Assembly (NCBI RefSeq): GCF_021347895.1
Contig: NC_067116.1
Coordinates: 44,450,628-44,514,627, forward strand
From: Acanthochromis polyacanthus
Taxonomy: Eukaryota; Chordata; Actinopteri; Pomacentridae
Length of the DNA stretch: 64,000 bases
Direction of reading: 5' to 3'
The notes under the pieces are model-generated. The model ran no database searches, was not told the DNA's origin, and saw only the letters and a program-made list of their open reading frames with translations. Shown in pieces: positions 62,626-64,000 of this stretch. The stretch's first letter is position 1, and each line of letters starts with the position of its first letter. The translations under genes were made by a program, and so were the position numbers.

Positions 62626-62908
62626 ATGGAGTCACAGGAGTGCCACATCAAAATATAAATAAATAAATAAATAAATGAAGAAATATGAAGAGAAATAAAT
62701 AAATGTGGAAATATAAAGAGAAATAAATAAATAAATAAAAAGGAAAATTTTGTCTTTGCTTTTACCTTTTCTGTTTTTTCCTTTTATTTATGTATTTATT
62801 TATTCATTTCTCTTTATATTTCCACATTTATTTATTTATTTATTTCTCTTTATATTTCAACATTTATTTATTTATTTATATTTTGATGTGGCACTCCTGT
62901 GACTCCAT
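62626..62908. mobile_element. 283-bp foldback MITE with perfect ~33-bp inverted ends
   Basis: ATGGAGTCACAGGAGTGCCA (continuing CATCAAAATATAAA) is exactly mirrored at the right end by TGGCACTCCTGTGACTCCAT. The interior is (AAAT)n/(ATTT)n with GTGGAAATATAAAGAGAAAT and its inverse, so nearly the whole element can fold. T and A just outside the ends suggest a TA target (Tc1/mariner type). Confidence 0.85.
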
Positions 62909-63239
62909 ACTTTTCCTGGAGAGACAGATGAAATGAGCTGGAAATGCACTTTACACATGATTGTTCTCCACAGGGAGTGAAGCTGAGGCCACCTGCAGAG
63001 CTTCAGTAGTCAGCTGTGGACGTTTTAAAGACTTTAACTCTCTGAACCCCAAAAACACACCAGACAAAATTTATCAGAGCCAGAAACAGTAAAAACAGAA
63101 AGAATCTCTGGATTTTCAGCTTTCCGATGGTCCGTGTTCTGTCAGAAAAATTAACAAATCTTCCCTGAAATATTTAATCAAAACCACTGTGTTCACCGTG
63201 TTTCATTTAAAAATGCCCCAAAAATAACCCTGATTCTGT
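62909..63239. other. host intron, no gene seen
   Basis: Nothing I can support. Confidence 0.5.
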
Positions 63240-63775
63240 AAAATACTGAAAATTAGTTTGCTATCACCAGTGTGCTGGTTTCCTTTTAGGTTTTTGCAAG
63301 CTGTAACTTTTATATAATAGTGAACATTTTTTTGGTAATTTCACAAAATTATTAGTTTTTATGTTACAGATTTTTTTCTACATTTTTTAAATGCACAGGA
63401 CTATTGAAAAAAAATACAAAATTAGATGGTGAATTAACTTATTTAATGTAAAATAGCATCAAATATCTGATTATAAAACTTCTTTTTTAATTTCTAAGGC
63501 TGTCTGGACTTTTATTACCATTGTGCGAAAGTCACGTCTGCATTTTATCGTTTTGGAGGTTTTGCAAGCTGTTAAAAAAATAATAATTTTTCAAAAGTTA
63601 TTTGTCTTAATTTTGCAGTTTTTTTTCCCACATGTTTGAAATACGCAAGAATATCAATAAAATTACCAAAAGAGACAGTGAACTAGCATATTTAATGTAA
63701 AGTAACATCTAAAACATTTTTAATTTCTTAAATATTTCCATTTTATTTCATTGACAAACTGTTAAATGTAAGTTG
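63240..63775. repeat. AT-rich repeat block
   Basis: Repeated TTTTTGCAAGCTGT, ATTTAATGTAAAATAGCATC and TTTCTAAGGC / TTTCTTAAAT words. Two diverged units of about 220 bp. Confidence 0.45.
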
Positions 63776-63784
63776 AACACTCAG

Positions 63785-64000
63785 CTGTGAATTTGGCTGA
63801 ATTGCAGATTGTTTTTACTCAGAGAGGAGATCAAGTTATTATTGCGGGTGACTTTAACATTCATGTTGACATAGATAGCGACAGCCTTACAACAGCTTTT
63901 AATTCATTATTAGACTCAATTGGGTTTTCTCAACATGTAAGTTTAGAAACAAGTACTAAAATTGAGATATTTCATAGAAATCACTTTATTCTGCATGCCC
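63785..64000 (+). mobile_element. LINE endonuclease fragment, cut by window edge
   Basis: Translation from 63785 gives AELQIVFTQRGDQVIIAGDF followed by NIHVDIDSDSLTTAFNSLLD. The GDFN motif with a downstream His-x-Asp is the catalytic core of the apurinic-type endonuclease of non-LTR retrotransposons. After ...GFSQHV the usual downstream pattern is not recognisable, so this copy is probably broken. The clade (Rex1/CR1-like) is a guess. Confidence 0.8.

Overview
The window looks like intronic DNA of a ray-finned fish carrying a complete, very young and unusually large endogenous retrovirus. Teleost origin is inferred from abundant Tc1/mariner- and hAT-type short elements, AT-rich minisatellites, long GGAA arrays, a LINE fragment, and one conserved vertebrate exon. 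That exon (6617-6668, + strand) encodes a peptide I recognise as the second coding exon of xpr1, the SPX-domain phosphate exporter that is also the receptor for xenotropic/polytropic gammaretroviruses. No other host exon was found, so everything downstream appears to be xpr1 intron 2.

The centrepiece is an 18,999-bp provirus at 18139-37137, in the same orientation as xpr1. It has two LTRs of 1847 and 1849 bp that start TG and end CA. By eye they differ only by two single-base indels. A 4-bp target duplication (ATGT) flanks it. Other cis signals are an 18-nt primer binding site matching the 3' end of tRNA-Asn, a polypurine tract, a TATA box, a poly(A) signal and a candidate R-region splice donor. 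All large reading frames are open: gag (1170 aa), pol (1076 aa; protease, RT, RNase H, integrase, key residues intact), a 53-aa small ORF, ORF-A (414 aa, Cys-rich, with overlapping PSAP/PPLY motifs), ORF-B (391 aa), env (1181 aa), ORF-C (232 aa, multi-pass membrane) and ORF-D (335 aa, N-terminal CxxC pairs and acidic C-terminus).

Several traits recall foamy viruses: pol has its own ATG overlapping the gag stop, Gag has no CCHC zinc knuckle, Env has a long N-terminal domain before its first membrane segment, a TATA-like element lies just before a transactivator-like last gene, and the target duplication is 4 bp. The genome is far larger than a foamy virus, however, and the PBS is Asn rather than Lys. 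Gag contains a macro-domain-like segment, and ORF-B is a tandem paralogue of the Env N-terminal domain. A working model is: unspliced RNA for Gag and Pol; spliced RNAs from the R-region donor for ORF-A, ORF-B, Env and ORF-C; and ORF-D as a candidate activator of the LTR and of an internal promoter. This genome plan is the best candidate here for an undescribed system.

The rest is host intron: foldback elements ending TTAACCCTC (2574-3372, 5830-6274, 40515-41256, 45228-45560, 48868-49865, 50574-51121), one of them split by a 574-bp element carrying a RecQ-like helicase fragment. There are also several other MITEs, AT-rich repeats rich in CTGTAAAA-type words, three GGAA arrays (46603-48021, 54108-54497, 55241-56052), TG-rich VNTRs, and the endonuclease part of a LINE running off the right edge.
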